From contig DIYI01000007.1 of NCBI GenBank assembly GCA_002428965.1, forward strand, positions 1 to 64,000: DNA of 64,000 nt. Direction: 5' to 3'. Below the pieces are notes generated by a model that had not been told where the DNA came from, did not search any database, and was given only the letters and a program-made list of their open reading frames with translations. The DNA is from Jejuia sp. UBA6058 (GTDB lineage: Bacteria; Bacteroidota; Bacteroidia; Flavobacteriales; Flavobacteriaceae). Each line of letters opens with the position of its first letter. Position 1 is the first letter of the stretch. The translations under genes were made by a program, and so were the position numbers. This document shows, piece by piece, positions 9,490-18,849 of the stretch.

Positions 9490-11334
9490 TTATAATTCCA
9501 ATTTATAATCATGAGCACCTGAGGCAAAATTACTTCTGTATATTTCGGTACCAGTTGCTTTTGCCCCCCAATCCACTTCAATACGGTTATCACCTAAAAC
9601 AATGTTTAATAGCTTTTCTTTCATTTTTGAAGCAATGTCTTTATAATTATCATCAAAAGCAAGATTATTCACTTCGTTAGGATCTGATGGCATGTGATAT
9701 AATGCAGGGTCTAATTCGTCGTAAGTTTGATTAAGTGCCCATTGAATGTCTCCACCTCTTTTGGTATTGGGCCTTGTTTGAATGGAAAATACATAGTCTT
9801 TGGTTCTTATGAATGCCCTTGGTCCTGTTATATGGTGACTTTCACCTACCACATAATCTCGTTTTGTGGCATTTCCTGAAACTTGTTCAGCCATGTCTAT
9901 ACCATCAAGATATTCAAATTTTTCGACTGATAAATCAGCGCCAGCGCTTGAAAGAATAGTAGGAGCAATGTCCACAAACTCTGCAAATTCTTTTACAACT
10001 TTACCAGCAGGAAACTTTTCTTTATCAGATGAAACTACAACAATGGGGTTATGTGCATCAATATCCCACGGTGTGAATTTTGAGACAGAACCATGATCAT
10101 TCAGTTTCCAACCATGATCGCCATTAACATAGACTATTAGATAAGGTTTATCTTTTTTCTGATTATAATCAATAAAGGCATCCACAGCTTTTCCAACTAA
10201 AGCATCACCATAAGCGCAAAATGCAAAATAATCTTGAATCATTTTCTGTTTTTCTTCATCGGTAAAATGATCTGTGTAGCCATTAGTCACTAATTTCTTC
10301 AACTGTTTTGGCATTGTATTTAGTTCCTTTTCATCTAAGGTGGGCACTTTGTACTTATACTTTTGAAAACGTTCTCTGTAAGATGCTGGCGGCAACACTG
10401 GAGTATGTGGAAAATCAAATCCTAAATAGAAGAATTGAGGTTTGGTTTCATCTATATGCTCTACAGCTTGCGATCCAAAAGAGAACTGCTCGTTTTGATT
10501 ATTCAAATAAGCATCAAAAATTTTCACATAATAGCCATCTCTGGTTTTACCTGCTTCTCTTGAACTTACTCCGGCCAAAATACCACCTTCATAATCACTT
10601 TTTGGTTTCTTGCTGTTGTAATGACGTAACAAGTCATACTTCTCCATTGTCATTTTAGCGGTACCTGCATATTCTGGTTTGGTCTCCTCTAATTCCTTAG
10701 AAACATATTCAAATTTACCTTCAGGTGTTACGAAAAAACGAACAGATTTAAGAGGTTTTTCCAATTTTTCACCATCTAGTTCATGAAACCAATCTTTACC
10801 CCAACCTGTGAATCCTTCTTTACGAAGTTTTTTGAAATCAAAGTTATTTTGATAGATATTATGACTGGCAGACTTACCATCTTTTATGGTTTTGAGTCTT
10901 ACACCTAATTTACCGATACGAGTTGTTTGATATCCTAAATTAGCTAGTTGTTCTGGTAATGTGGGCTCACAGTGTTCTGCCATATTATTGTAATACTCAA
11001 ATTGATAGACTCCTGAGCGGAATGGATATCTGCCCAGATGCATTGAAGCTCTTGAAGGTGCACATCCTTGGGCATGACAATAGGAATTAACGAATGTTGT
11101 TCCCATTGTGGTAAGTTTATCTATGTTCGGAGATTCGACATAGCCCAATTGGCTCATTTCATTTCCTGTTAGCATTTTATTGAAAGCTTGAATAGCATCA
11201 TATCGATGATCATCAGTAACAATCCATAATATATTTGGTTGCTCTTTTGTCGGTAACGTTTCTTCTTGTTTTTTTTGATTACAAGCAAATAGACCGAATA
11301 CGAGAAAAGAATAGAGTAAATATACTTTTTTCAT
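9490..11334 (-). CDS. sulfatase (S1 family, formylglycine type), lipoprotein
   Basis: The product has 614 residues. The signal peptide ends in the lipobox LFAC, giving a lipidated Cys18. The sulfatase core starts with 'NILWIVTDDHR' (metal-binding Asp41-Asp42), and CAPSR places the formylglycine-forming cysteine at residue 91; this C-x-P-S-R form is matured by the formylglycine-generating enzyme, which is not in the window. Downstream metal/substrate motifs such as 'DFPHTPVLPP' and 'VNGDHGWKLNDHG' are intact. It is closely related along its whole length to the next gene (11339-13174), including the identical type of C-terminus 'FRSNFA.GAHDYKL', so the two are a tandem duplicate. It probably removes sulfate esters from algal polysaccharide in the periplasm or at the surface; regiospecificity is unknown. 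Confidence 0.92.
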   Translation of the reverse strand: MKKVYLLYSFLVFGLFACNQKKQEETLPTKEQPNILWIVTDDHRYDAIQAFNKMLTGNEMSQLGYVESPNIDKLTTMGTTFVNSYCHAQGCAPSRASMHLGRYPFRSGVYQFEYYNNMAEHCEPTLPEQLANLGYQTTRIGKLGVRLKTIKDGKSASHNIYQNNFDFKKLRKEGFTGWGKDWFHELDGEKLEKPLKSVRFFVTPEGKFEYVSKELEETKPEYAGTAKMTMEKYDLLRHYNSKKPKSDYEGGILAGVSSREAGKTRDGYYVKIFDAYLNNQNEQFSFGSQAVEHIDETKPQFFYLGFDFPHTPVLPPASYRERFQKYKYKVPTLDEKELNTMPKQLKKLVTNGYTDHFTDEEKQKMIQDYFAFCAYGDALVGKAVDAFIDYNQKKDKPYLIVYVNGDHGWKLNDHGSVSKFTPWDIDAHNPIVVVSSDKEKFPAGKVVKEFAEFVDIAPTILSSAGADLSVEKFEYLDGIDMAEQVSGNATKRDYVVGESHHITGPRAFIRTKDYVFSIQTRPNTKRGGDIQWALNQTYDELDPALYHMPSDPNEVNNLAFDDNYKDIASKMKEKLLNIVLGDNRIEVDWGAKATGTEIYRSNFASGAHDYKLEL

Positions 11335-11338
11335 ATTT

Positions 11339-13174
11339 TTAAATTTTTAGTTTATAGTCATGCGCCCCAGGAGCAAAATTGCTTCGAAATATTTTAGTTC
11401 CAGTACCTTGTCTACCCCAGTTTATTTCCACGCGATTATCGCCTAAAACGATATTCAAAAGTTTCTCTTTCATTTTTAGGGCTATATTTTGATATGCCTC
11501 GTCAAAAGCTACATTTTTAATTTCTTGAGGATCTTTTTTAGTATCATAGAGTGCAGGATCTAATTCCTCCCAAGACGCTGATAACGCCCATAGCATATCT
11601 TCACCTTCAGTTCTTGTAGGTCTCGTTTTTAAGGAAAGCACATAATCTTTAGTTCTGATATAGGCACGAGGCCCAGTAACAGCATGACTTTCGCCAATAA
11701 TATAGTCTCTGATAGGTGCTTCTTTGCTGATAGTTTTAGCAAAATCTAAACCATCTAAATATTGAAATTTCTTTTCTGTTAAATCTGCTCCAGCGGCACT
11801 TAGAGCAGTAGGGGCAATGTCCACAAACTCTGTAAAATCTTTAACTATTTTTCCAGCGGGAAATTTCTTTTTGTCTGAAGACACCACAATTATTGGATTA
11901 TGACTATCCCAGTCCCAAGGCGTAAACTTCGAAACTGCACCATGCTCATTTAATTTCCACCCATGATCTCCGCATACGTAAATAACTAACCAAGGTTGAT
12001 TATTATTTTCACTATAAGCTATGAAATCATTTGCAGCTTTACCTACCAACTGATCTCCATAGGCACAAAATGCATAATAATCTTGGATCATTTTTTGTTT
12101 CTCTTCTTGAGTAAAGTGGTCAGAATACTTACTTCCAACTTGTCTTTTCATCTGTTTAGCCATTGAAGCTAATTCTTGATCTGTTACCTCAGGGATTTTA
12201 TAGGTGTGTTTTTGAAATCGTTCTCTAAATTCTGCAGGAGGCAAAACTGGAGTATGCGGAAAATCAAAACCTATATGAGCAAATACTGGTTTTTTAGGGT
12301 TTACTCCATGGAACTTATATTTACCTGCATTAAAAGGTTTATTTTCATTAACTAAATATTCATTTAAAAAATGGGCATAATACCCGTCTCTAGTTTTTCC
12401 AGCAGCTTGTGGACTAACCCCTGAAACGACCATGCCTTCTGATATGGATTTTTTTCCGTTCTTTTTATAGTATCTTATTAAATCATATTTCTTAGTGATA
12501 TCTTCAGCAACTTGTTGATATTCTGGTTTTTGGTCTATCAAATCTTGACATACATATTCAAATCTACCCTCAGGAGAAATAAATAATTCAACTCTGTTAA
12601 CTTTTGGATTAAGAGGTTTTCCATCTATTTCACTAATACTGCCGTAGGTATGATCAGCTAATCCTTCAAAACCTAGCCTTCTAAAATCAATATCTGTTTG
12701 ATATACCTTATATCCTTTAGCATTTCCTTGTTCATCTAATCCTTTAAGTCTATAACCCAATTTACCAACGTGAAATGTTTGATAACCTAGATCAGCTAAT
12801 TGTTCCGGAAGTGAAGGCTCCATATGTTCTGCTTTGTTATTATGCCATTCAAATTCATAAACTCCAGATCTAAAGGTGTACCGCCCTTGATGCATTACAG
12901 CTCTTGAAGGAGCGCATCCAGTAGCTTGACAATAGGTGTTGATAAAAGTAGTGCCTTGTTCTGCAAGTTTATCTACCTCTGGGGACTCAATGTAACCTAA
13001 GGCGCTCATTTCGTTACCATCTATTGCTTTATTAAAAGTTTTAACCGAATCGTACCTCTGGTCATCAGTAACAATGAATAGAATATTTGGTTGTTGTTCT
13101 TGAGCTAATGCATTGAATTTTATAAAAGCAACCAGTATTACTGTGAATAAGGTTGTTGTTTTATTTAGTTTCAT
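11339..13174 (-). CDS. sulfatase (S1 family, formylglycine type)
   Basis: The product has 611 residues with a cleavable signal peptide (cleavage near NALAQ, residue 25), unlike its lipoprotein paralogue. The core begins 'NILFIVTDDQR' (Asp37-Asp38), and the formylglycine cysteine is Cys87 in CAPSR. The downstream 'CGDHGWKLNEHGAVSKFTPW' block matches the paralogue nearly residue for residue. The four-base gap to the next sulfatase and same orientation indicate co-transcription. The differing export signals (free here, lipid-anchored there) suggest the two copies work in different places or have diverged in substrate, but this is inference. No truncation or missing active-site residue was seen. 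Confidence 0.92.
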   Translation of the reverse strand: MKLNKTTTLFTVILVAFIKFNALAQEQQPNILFIVTDDQRYDSVKTFNKAIDGNEMSALGYIESPEVDKLAEQGTTFINTYCQATGCAPSRAVMHQGRYTFRSGVYEFEWHNNKAEHMEPSLPEQLADLGYQTFHVGKLGYRLKGLDEQGNAKGYKVYQTDIDFRRLGFEGLADHTYGSISEIDGKPLNPKVNRVELFISPEGRFEYVCQDLIDQKPEYQQVAEDITKKYDLIRYYKKNGKKSISEGMVVSGVSPQAAGKTRDGYYAHFLNEYLVNENKPFNAGKYKFHGVNPKKPVFAHIGFDFPHTPVLPPAEFRERFQKHTYKIPEVTDQELASMAKQMKRQVGSKYSDHFTQEEKQKMIQDYYAFCAYGDQLVGKAANDFIAYSENNNQPWLVIYVCGDHGWKLNEHGAVSKFTPWDWDSHNPIIVVSSDKKKFPAGKIVKDFTEFVDIAPTALSAAGADLTEKKFQYLDGLDFAKTISKEAPIRDYIIGESHAVTGPRAYIRTKDYVLSLKTRPTRTEGEDMLWALSASWEELDPALYDTKKDPQEIKNVAFDEAYQNIALKMKEKLLNIVLGDNRVEINWGRQGTGTKIFRSNFAPGAHDYKLKI

Positions 13175-13194
13175 TTTTTGGGCGTTTAGTTTAT

Positions 13195-14802
13195 TTAAAT
13201 TTTAGTTAAGGGTTCTTCTTTACCAATACCATTTTTGGGCGCATCGTGTGCCGTAGCATGCAAATCAAATTTGGGTACAATTTGTTGTAATTCATCCCTT
13301 TCCTTTCGATGAGCTTCTGAAACTGCACTCCAATCTTTTATTTTTGGAAAACTGATTAAATCTTCAGGATATGCGCTTGCATCATACCAAACATTATTAC
13401 CATCTTTCATTACCAAATCACCTCGGATGATGGTTGTCTCCTTATGATAACCATATATCCATTCTCGATGCTTAGTTTTTGAGGTGGTGAGGAAGGGGAT
13501 AAGACTTTCTCCATTAATTTCATAGGAGTCAGGAATTTTTACACCACCCAATTCTGCAATTGTGGGTATCATATCAGACATGTTTGCCAATACATCTTGT
13601 GCTCCCTTTTTGGTTAAATTCATTCCGGGCGCATATATTATTAAAGGGACATGAGTACCTTTTTGAGATATAGGACTAGATTTACCATAACCACTTGTGC
13701 CATTATCAGTACAAAAAATGAAAATAGTATTGTTTTCTATTCCGAGTTCCTTGAATTTGTTTAAGTATTGCCATACCTGATAATCCAGATAATTAATATG
13801 ATGATGAATACCACTTTCTGTTACTGTATTGTGCGTATCATAGACACCATTGTCTCCTGTTACATTTGGCTCCAGGCGTGTGTAAGTTTTCCCATCCCAA
13901 TTAATTTTAGGCGTCCCCGGCCATTTGTTTCCAGTCATTGGATGTAAAAAATCCCAAGCATCATGACCTAAATGGCTGGTATGATACACGAAGAATGGTT
14001 TGTTTTCTTTTACCTTACGTTTCATAAAATCAAAAGTAAATTCTAATTCTACATCTGGTCCAAATGTATTGAGTCCGAACTGTTCTTTTGAAACATCATT
14101 ATTTGGCCACCATTCTAGCCTTTGAGAGTTGGAAGGGTGGTTCATGAGTTGCACATGGGGTTTCCAGTACCAACCAGATTGCACATAGCTTTTTTTGTGG
14201 ATGGGTTTATTTGTATCGGCATTAAAAATCACCTTCTTTCCATCTACTTTCCTAGTTTCTAATCTGAAATCTGTAGTATGAATAGGAGTGTTGTAGGAGC
14301 CCTCACCAGGGGTAAAACAACCTTCATCAAACGGAAAGCCATCAATTTTCATTTGAGTTTTACCAGCCCAAAACGTAGCATAACCTCCTGCTTTTGCAAC
14401 ATGAGCAATGGTGTGTGGAGAACTATCATATAGGTTCCAATTACCTTTTCCATTAGGAGCTTTACCTTTATCTTTATTATGCCACCATTTATGTAAATGT
14501 GCGTATCTACCAGTCATCATCATCGCTCTACTTGGACCACAAACAGTAGATGCCCAAGCCGTTTTAATATAGCAACCTTCGTTGGCTATTCTGTCTAAAA
14601 CCGGTGTTTGAGCTCTATATTGTATATCTGAAGTATCGCCACCTTTTGGTGGACTCCAAACTGTTGATCCATATATTGGTAATTCTCTAGCGCTAATATC
14701 ATCTGCAAAAAGTAGTACAATGTTTGGCTGAGATACATTTTCTTGAGATCGCAAACTTAAGTTGATGCAAATAACCGATATAAAAATTAATACTCTCAGC
14801 AT
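13195..14802 (-). CDS. sulfatase (S1 family, formylglycine type), second subtype
   Basis: The product has 535 residues with an N-terminal signal peptide. The core begins 'NIVLLFADDIS' (Asp34-Asp35), and the modified cysteine is Cys88 in CGPSR, followed by 'AMMMTGRY'. 'CTDNGTSGYG' and 'KGTHVPLIIYAPG' are further sulfatase motifs. It is clearly a different subfamily from the two neighbouring sulfatases (shorter, CGPSR, different inserts), so a different sulfate position or sugar is likely targeted. Four bases separate it from the upstream GH3 gene, consistent with one transcript. Specificity cannot be told from sequence alone. Confidence 0.92.
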   Translation of the reverse strand: MLRVLIFISVICINLSLRSQENVSQPNIVLLFADDISARELPIYGSTVWSPPKGGDTSDIQYRAQTPVLDRIANEGCYIKTAWASTVCGPSRAMMMTGRYAHLHKWWHNKDKGKAPNGKGNWNLYDSSPHTIAHVAKAGGYATFWAGKTQMKIDGFPFDEGCFTPGEGSYNTPIHTTDFRLETRKVDGKKVIFNADTNKPIHKKSYVQSGWYWKPHVQLMNHPSNSQRLEWWPNNDVSKEQFGLNTFGPDVELEFTFDFMKRKVKENKPFFVYHTSHLGHDAWDFLHPMTGNKWPGTPKINWDGKTYTRLEPNVTGDNGVYDTHNTVTESGIHHHINYLDYQVWQYLNKFKELGIENNTIFIFCTDNGTSGYGKSSPISQKGTHVPLIIYAPGMNLTKKGAQDVLANMSDMIPTIAELGGVKIPDSYEINGESLIPFLTTSKTKHREWIYGYHKETTIIRGDLVMKDGNNVWYDASAYPEDLISFPKIKDWSAVSEAHRKERDELQQIVPKFDLHATAHDAPKNGIGKEEPLTKI

Positions 14803-14806
14803 ATGT

Positions 14807-17167
14807 CTAGTTTACAGTTGCTTCTGAAAAGAATACTTCCCGACCTTTTTGAAGGATAACATCTTTTCCAGTTATTTCAATGTCCCCTTTAAGACGGATA
14901 TCTTCTGATGAAGCACCAATTTTAAATTCATAAATGCCAGTATCAATTATCCATTCTCTATTTTTATATTCTACTAATTGTTGAGGTGAAACTTTAAAAG
15001 TTATACTTTTTGATTTACCCGATTTTAAATCTACCCGGGTAAACCCTTTTAAGAGTATAGATTTCATTGTAGAGTTTTCATTTTTTGGCGAGACGTACAA
15101 TTGCACAATTTCAGAGCCGTTATATTTTCCTGTATTCTTCACTTTACAAGAGACCTCAAACCACTCAACATTGATGTTGGCTTTCTCATCAATTTTGAAA
15201 TCACTGTAAGTGTAGTGGGTGTAGGATAAGCCGTAACCAAACGGATAATGCACTAAAGCTTCATTCGGTCCATCTTGATAGTTTATTTCTACCTCCTTTT
15301 CTGTTTTAGGATAAGACACACAAAGTTTACCGGATGGATTAACATTACCTAATAATACGTCTGCAATTGCATTTCCAGCTTCTTCCCCTGGAAACCAACC
15401 ATGAATTACAGCAGCGAGTTGATTGGAGTAATCACTTATAACGGTTTGTCGTCCACTTAAATTTACCAACACAACAGGTTTTCCAGTGGCTATTAATTTC
15501 TTAAGAAATGCTTCCTGCTGCCCTGGTAATCGTATGCCTTTTCGCCATCGTCCTTCACCATTCAAATATAAATTTTCGCCCATTACTGCAATGATCACAT
15601 CGCTTTCGTTGGCATATTCTAAAGCCCGTTTTGGATTAGGCTGGGGTAAACCTTTAATGGTCCTTAATTTCAGCTGACTTAATCGATCGTCACCAAAACT
15701 CGTAGTGTCAATTTTAGCATCTAAAGCGGCGCTCCAGTCACACCCATGTTCATATAAAACTTTAACTTTCTTACTAAGCTTATTCTCCAAACCATCTTTA
15801 ACTGTAACTAGTTTTGGATTATTTTTATCAAACTCTGAGCGGTACCAAAAAGATCGCATTCCTTGATAGGTATAATCTCCAACTAAGCCAAACACAGTAG
15901 CTGCGTTAGGTCCTACTAGAGCAATTTTTTTAACGTTTTTCTTTAATGGTAAAACACCATTGTTCTTTAACAAAACTAATGACTGACATGCAGCCTCATA
16001 GGCAAGTTTTCGGTTTTCTTGAGGATCAAAATCCAAATCTCCATCTTTACCAATAATAGGTGTTTTATCAAGCAAACCTAGTTTTGTTTTCATTATTAAA
16101 GATCGCCTCACTGCAGCGTTCACAATCTCTTCAGTAACTAATCCTTTTTCTATGGCTTCTGGCAAATAAGGGTATGCAGTTGGTGAGGAAAGTTCTATAT
16201 CAACGCCCGCATTCATGGTCATGGCTCCAGCTGTTGTTAAATCTTCAGCTCGTTTATATTTTTTAAAAACCTGATTAATAGCACCGTAATCACTAACTAC
16301 TAAGCCATCAAAACCTACATCACGTCTTAAAATTTGATCTAACATTGTTGGGTTTGCAGAGATAGGTAGTGCTTTATAAACACCATAAGAGGGCATAACA
16401 CTTTTTGCGCCACCTATTTTAATACAGGCTTCGTGTGGCATTAGGTATTCTTCATACAACACTTTTTCACTATTATTGGCGGTACCATAACCTGCAAAGT
16501 GCTTTACAGTTGCGGCTACTCCTGTTTTAAAGTCATCACCTTGCAAGCCTTGTACAAAAGCCACTCCCATTCTTGAGGTGAGATATGCGTCTTCTCCATA
16601 ACTTTCTTGGTGTCGATTCCAATGGGCAGTTCTACTTAAATCTAACATAGGCGATAGGGCATAAGTAGCTCCTGCAGCCCGCATATTTCTTGCTGTTGAA
16701 GCAGTGTTCTTTTCAACTAATTCTGGGTTCCATGTACAACCTATCCCAATTTGCTGAGGAAATGTTGTTGCTCCTAATGTGGCAAAACCTGTAATAGCTT
16801 CTTCGTGAAAGATAGCAGGAATTTTTAAAGGGGTCTCTGTCATTAAATAATTCTGAATTTCCCTTACCAAGTCACGCAGTTCTTCAGCTTCTAGCTCTAA
16901 ACCTGAAGAGAATTGGCAAAAATGCCCAATACCATGTGGTATATGAGATTTGCACTTTTCAATGCTTAATTTACCATTCTCCATAATGTCACGAAGGCGC
17001 GTACCAGTTATTTGCGCAATTTTTTCATCCATGGTCATTAGAGACATAAGAGAATCTACTTTGGCTTCAATTTCTGGAGTTGAAAAAGGTTTTGCTTTCT
17101 GGGACTGCGCTGTTAGGATAAATGTTGATAGGAAAAGCAGTGCAATTGATGAAAAGTATTTAGACAT
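14807..17167 (-). CDS. GH3 family glycosidase (beta-glucosidase-like)
   Basis: The product has 786 residues with a signal peptide (cleavage near LTAQ, residue 21). It has the standard GH3 layout: an N-terminal TIM barrel with 'KHFAGYG' and the nucleophile Asp293 in VVSDYGA, an alpha/beta sandwich starting about residue 400 ('SLVLLKNNGVLPLKK'), and a C-terminal fibronectin III-like domain ('FGYGLSYTHYTYSDF' onward). Length is normal for the family. GH3 enzymes release single beta-linked sugars from chain ends; exact sugar specificity is not readable. It probably acts in the periplasm on oligosaccharides made by the GH16 and beta-helix enzymes. It lies seven bases downstream of the DUF5060 gene. 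Confidence 0.92.
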   Translation of the reverse strand: MSKYFSSIALLFLSTFILTAQSQKAKPFSTPEIEAKVDSLMSLMTMDEKIAQITGTRLRDIMENGKLSIEKCKSHIPHGIGHFCQFSSGLELEAEELRDLVREIQNYLMTETPLKIPAIFHEEAITGFATLGATTFPQQIGIGCTWNPELVEKNTASTARNMRAAGATYALSPMLDLSRTAHWNRHQESYGEDAYLTSRMGVAFVQGLQGDDFKTGVAATVKHFAGYGTANNSEKVLYEEYLMPHEACIKIGGAKSVMPSYGVYKALPISANPTMLDQILRRDVGFDGLVVSDYGAINQVFKKYKRAEDLTTAGAMTMNAGVDIELSSPTAYPYLPEAIEKGLVTEEIVNAAVRRSLIMKTKLGLLDKTPIIGKDGDLDFDPQENRKLAYEAACQSLVLLKNNGVLPLKKNVKKIALVGPNAATVFGLVGDYTYQGMRSFWYRSEFDKNNPKLVTVKDGLENKLSKKVKVLYEHGCDWSAALDAKIDTTSFGDDRLSQLKLRTIKGLPQPNPKRALEYANESDVIIAVMGENLYLNGEGRWRKGIRLPGQQEAFLKKLIATGKPVVLVNLSGRQTVISDYSNQLAAVIHGWFPGEEAGNAIADVLLGNVNPSGKLCVSYPKTEKEVEINYQDGPNEALVHYPFGYGLSYTHYTYSDFKIDEKANINVEWFEVSCKVKNTGKYNGSEIVQLYVSPKNENSTMKSILLKGFTRVDLKSGKSKSITFKVSPQQLVEYKNREWIIDTGIYEFKIGASSEDIRLKGDIEITGKDVILQKGREVFFSEATVN

Positions 17168-17174
17168 AGTTAGT

Positions 17175-18845
17175 TTAGTTTTTCTTTTTTAAATTTTTGA
17201 TAATTAAAACGGCATCAGCCTCATTGCGCCAAGGGCGGTAATCCCAAAAACCATATTTATGAGGAAATTTTAATTTTTCTTCCTCTGTAAATTCACCAGT
17301 GAGTATATTAAACCACTGCCTTGTCGCAACTTCATAATCATACTCATTATTCAAAAAGCGTTTAATGTCGTCACTATGCACTTCCTTCGGAAAATATTGC
17401 ATAAGCTGTCCTTCTGAATTATTGGCTAAAACATAAGACCTAACATTGTATTTGGTCACCGGTTCAAAGTTTTCAAAATTCACCGTTTCAAATAAATGAC
17501 TCATATGTTTGAAATATTCAAAGTGAGGCTTAATAAAGTCATCGGATTGTTCAAACGGATTATGAATTAAAGCATTCCATGACGTACCTTGCCAGTAATA
17601 GGTAGTGTAAGTACCAGCGAATAGGCATAAATAGTTTCGTCTTAAACAAATCTCTGCATTGGAGTAGCCACCAGGAAAGACATTATAAGGTGATTCCTCA
17701 TACCCGCCATGTTCAATATTAAATACTGGTTTATCTGGAAAGGAATTATAGGCTTTAAGCATACTTTCGTGAAGTGATAATTTCCAGTCTTGTGTTGAAA
17801 TAAAATCAACATCATCCCTGTGAGTTTTGCAAAAGCTATATGCATGCACGGAAAGTAATCGATTAAAAGCGTCCAATTCTCGAGTGCGTTTTATACGATC
17901 TTCAATATGCTCCACAACATTTTTATTGTGAGCCACTGCGATTTTATTAGTAGCTTCTTTTGATACATCCCATATAATATTTGGAAACGCTTGATAGCGT
18001 TTTATAATATGATCGTAATACATATTGTCAGCCTCAGAATCTGCTTTTGGCCATGATACACGTTTATTCCAAACATAAATCATCAAATGGCTTATAATAT
18101 CCCTTGAATGCATTTCTGAAATAACTCTATCAAAATGCTTGAAAAAATTGATATTTAGCGAGCTATAATCTGGATTTGAATTAGAGCCTAAAAATGGAAA
18201 GATATCTTCTCTTGCACCATAGTCATGCTGCGGATTTTGTTTTAGTAGTTTGTCTTTTGGCCAGTCGAGATCTGGATCGTAAGCATAAACATTCATTACT
18301 ATTTGATTGAATCCGTTTTCATCAATCAAATTTAATAAGTGGTTCGTTTTTTTTAATTGATCTTCACCGTAATCTAAGGCAAATAACCAATCACATTCAA
18401 AAGCTAAATTAAAGTAATGAGAGCCATCTTCATAATAGAAATGACGAGGATCTTTTTCATTTAAAACAATACCACCGTGTCTATCTTCTTTCTCATTTTT
18501 TGTAATGTGGAACTTTCCTTTTTTTCCATTCAACCCTTCAATTTCAGATTGAATTTCAAACGTTTTTTTACCTTCAATTGCACTGGAATATCGCAATACC
18601 CATGTATTATTCCCATTGAAGAATAAAGGAATTTTTTGAGATTTTTTTGAATCCGAAACTATGGCAAAGACTTCTTTTTTAAAAGGTTTATCTATGTTTC
18701 CCTTAACCGAATAACTAATATCAGCAACTTCCCATCGCGCCAATTCATAGGTTTCATTGTTTCTTGGGTTTTCCCATGTTTTAATCTGGCCATAAGAATA
18801 TGATAGGGTAAAACACAAAATCAGAACCATAAAAAACCTTTGCAT
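17175..18845 (-). CDS. DUF5060/DUF4038-type TIM-barrel glycosidase candidate
   Basis: The product has 556 residues with a signal peptide (cleavage near SYGQ, residue 20). Residues about 22-115 form a beta-sandwich of DUF5060 type ('WEVADISYSVKGNIDKPF'). Residues about 125-460 look like the TIM barrel often paired with it (DUF4038-like; relatives include the apiosidase family GH140). Candidate catalytic acids by position are Glu297 in 'IIWDVSKE' after one core strand and Glu378 in 'PVFNIEHGG' after a later strand; this pairing is inferred by eye. It sits between two GH3 genes with gaps of four and seven bases, so it likely removes a side chain or terminal unit from the same polysaccharide. Its activity is uncharacterised as far as the sequence shows. 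Confidence 0.75.
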   Translation of the reverse strand: MQRFFMVLILCFTLSYSYGQIKTWENPRNNETYELARWEVADISYSVKGNIDKPFKKEVFAIVSDSKKSQKIPLFFNGNNTWVLRYSSAIEGKKTFEIQSEIEGLNGKKGKFHITKNEKEDRHGGIVLNEKDPRHFYYEDGSHYFNLAFECDWLFALDYGEDQLKKTNHLLNLIDENGFNQIVMNVYAYDPDLDWPKDKLLKQNPQHDYGAREDIFPFLGSNSNPDYSSLNINFFKHFDRVISEMHSRDIISHLMIYVWNKRVSWPKADSEADNMYYDHIIKRYQAFPNIIWDVSKEATNKIAVAHNKNVVEHIEDRIKRTRELDAFNRLLSVHAYSFCKTHRDDVDFISTQDWKLSLHESMLKAYNSFPDKPVFNIEHGGYEESPYNVFPGGYSNAEICLRRNYLCLFAGTYTTYYWQGTSWNALIHNPFEQSDDFIKPHFEYFKHMSHLFETVNFENFEPVTKYNVRSYVLANNSEGQLMQYFPKEVHSDDIKRFLNNEYDYEVATRQWFNILTGEFTEEEKLKFPHKYGFWDYRPWRNEADAVLIIKNLKKKN

Positions 18846-18849
18846 ATTT

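Noticed and set aside
9474..9593. Extended N-terminus of the second beta-helix protein
   Set aside because: It overlaps the 3' end of the sulfatase gene and would bury the signal peptide; the ATG at 9473 starts a normal signal sequence.
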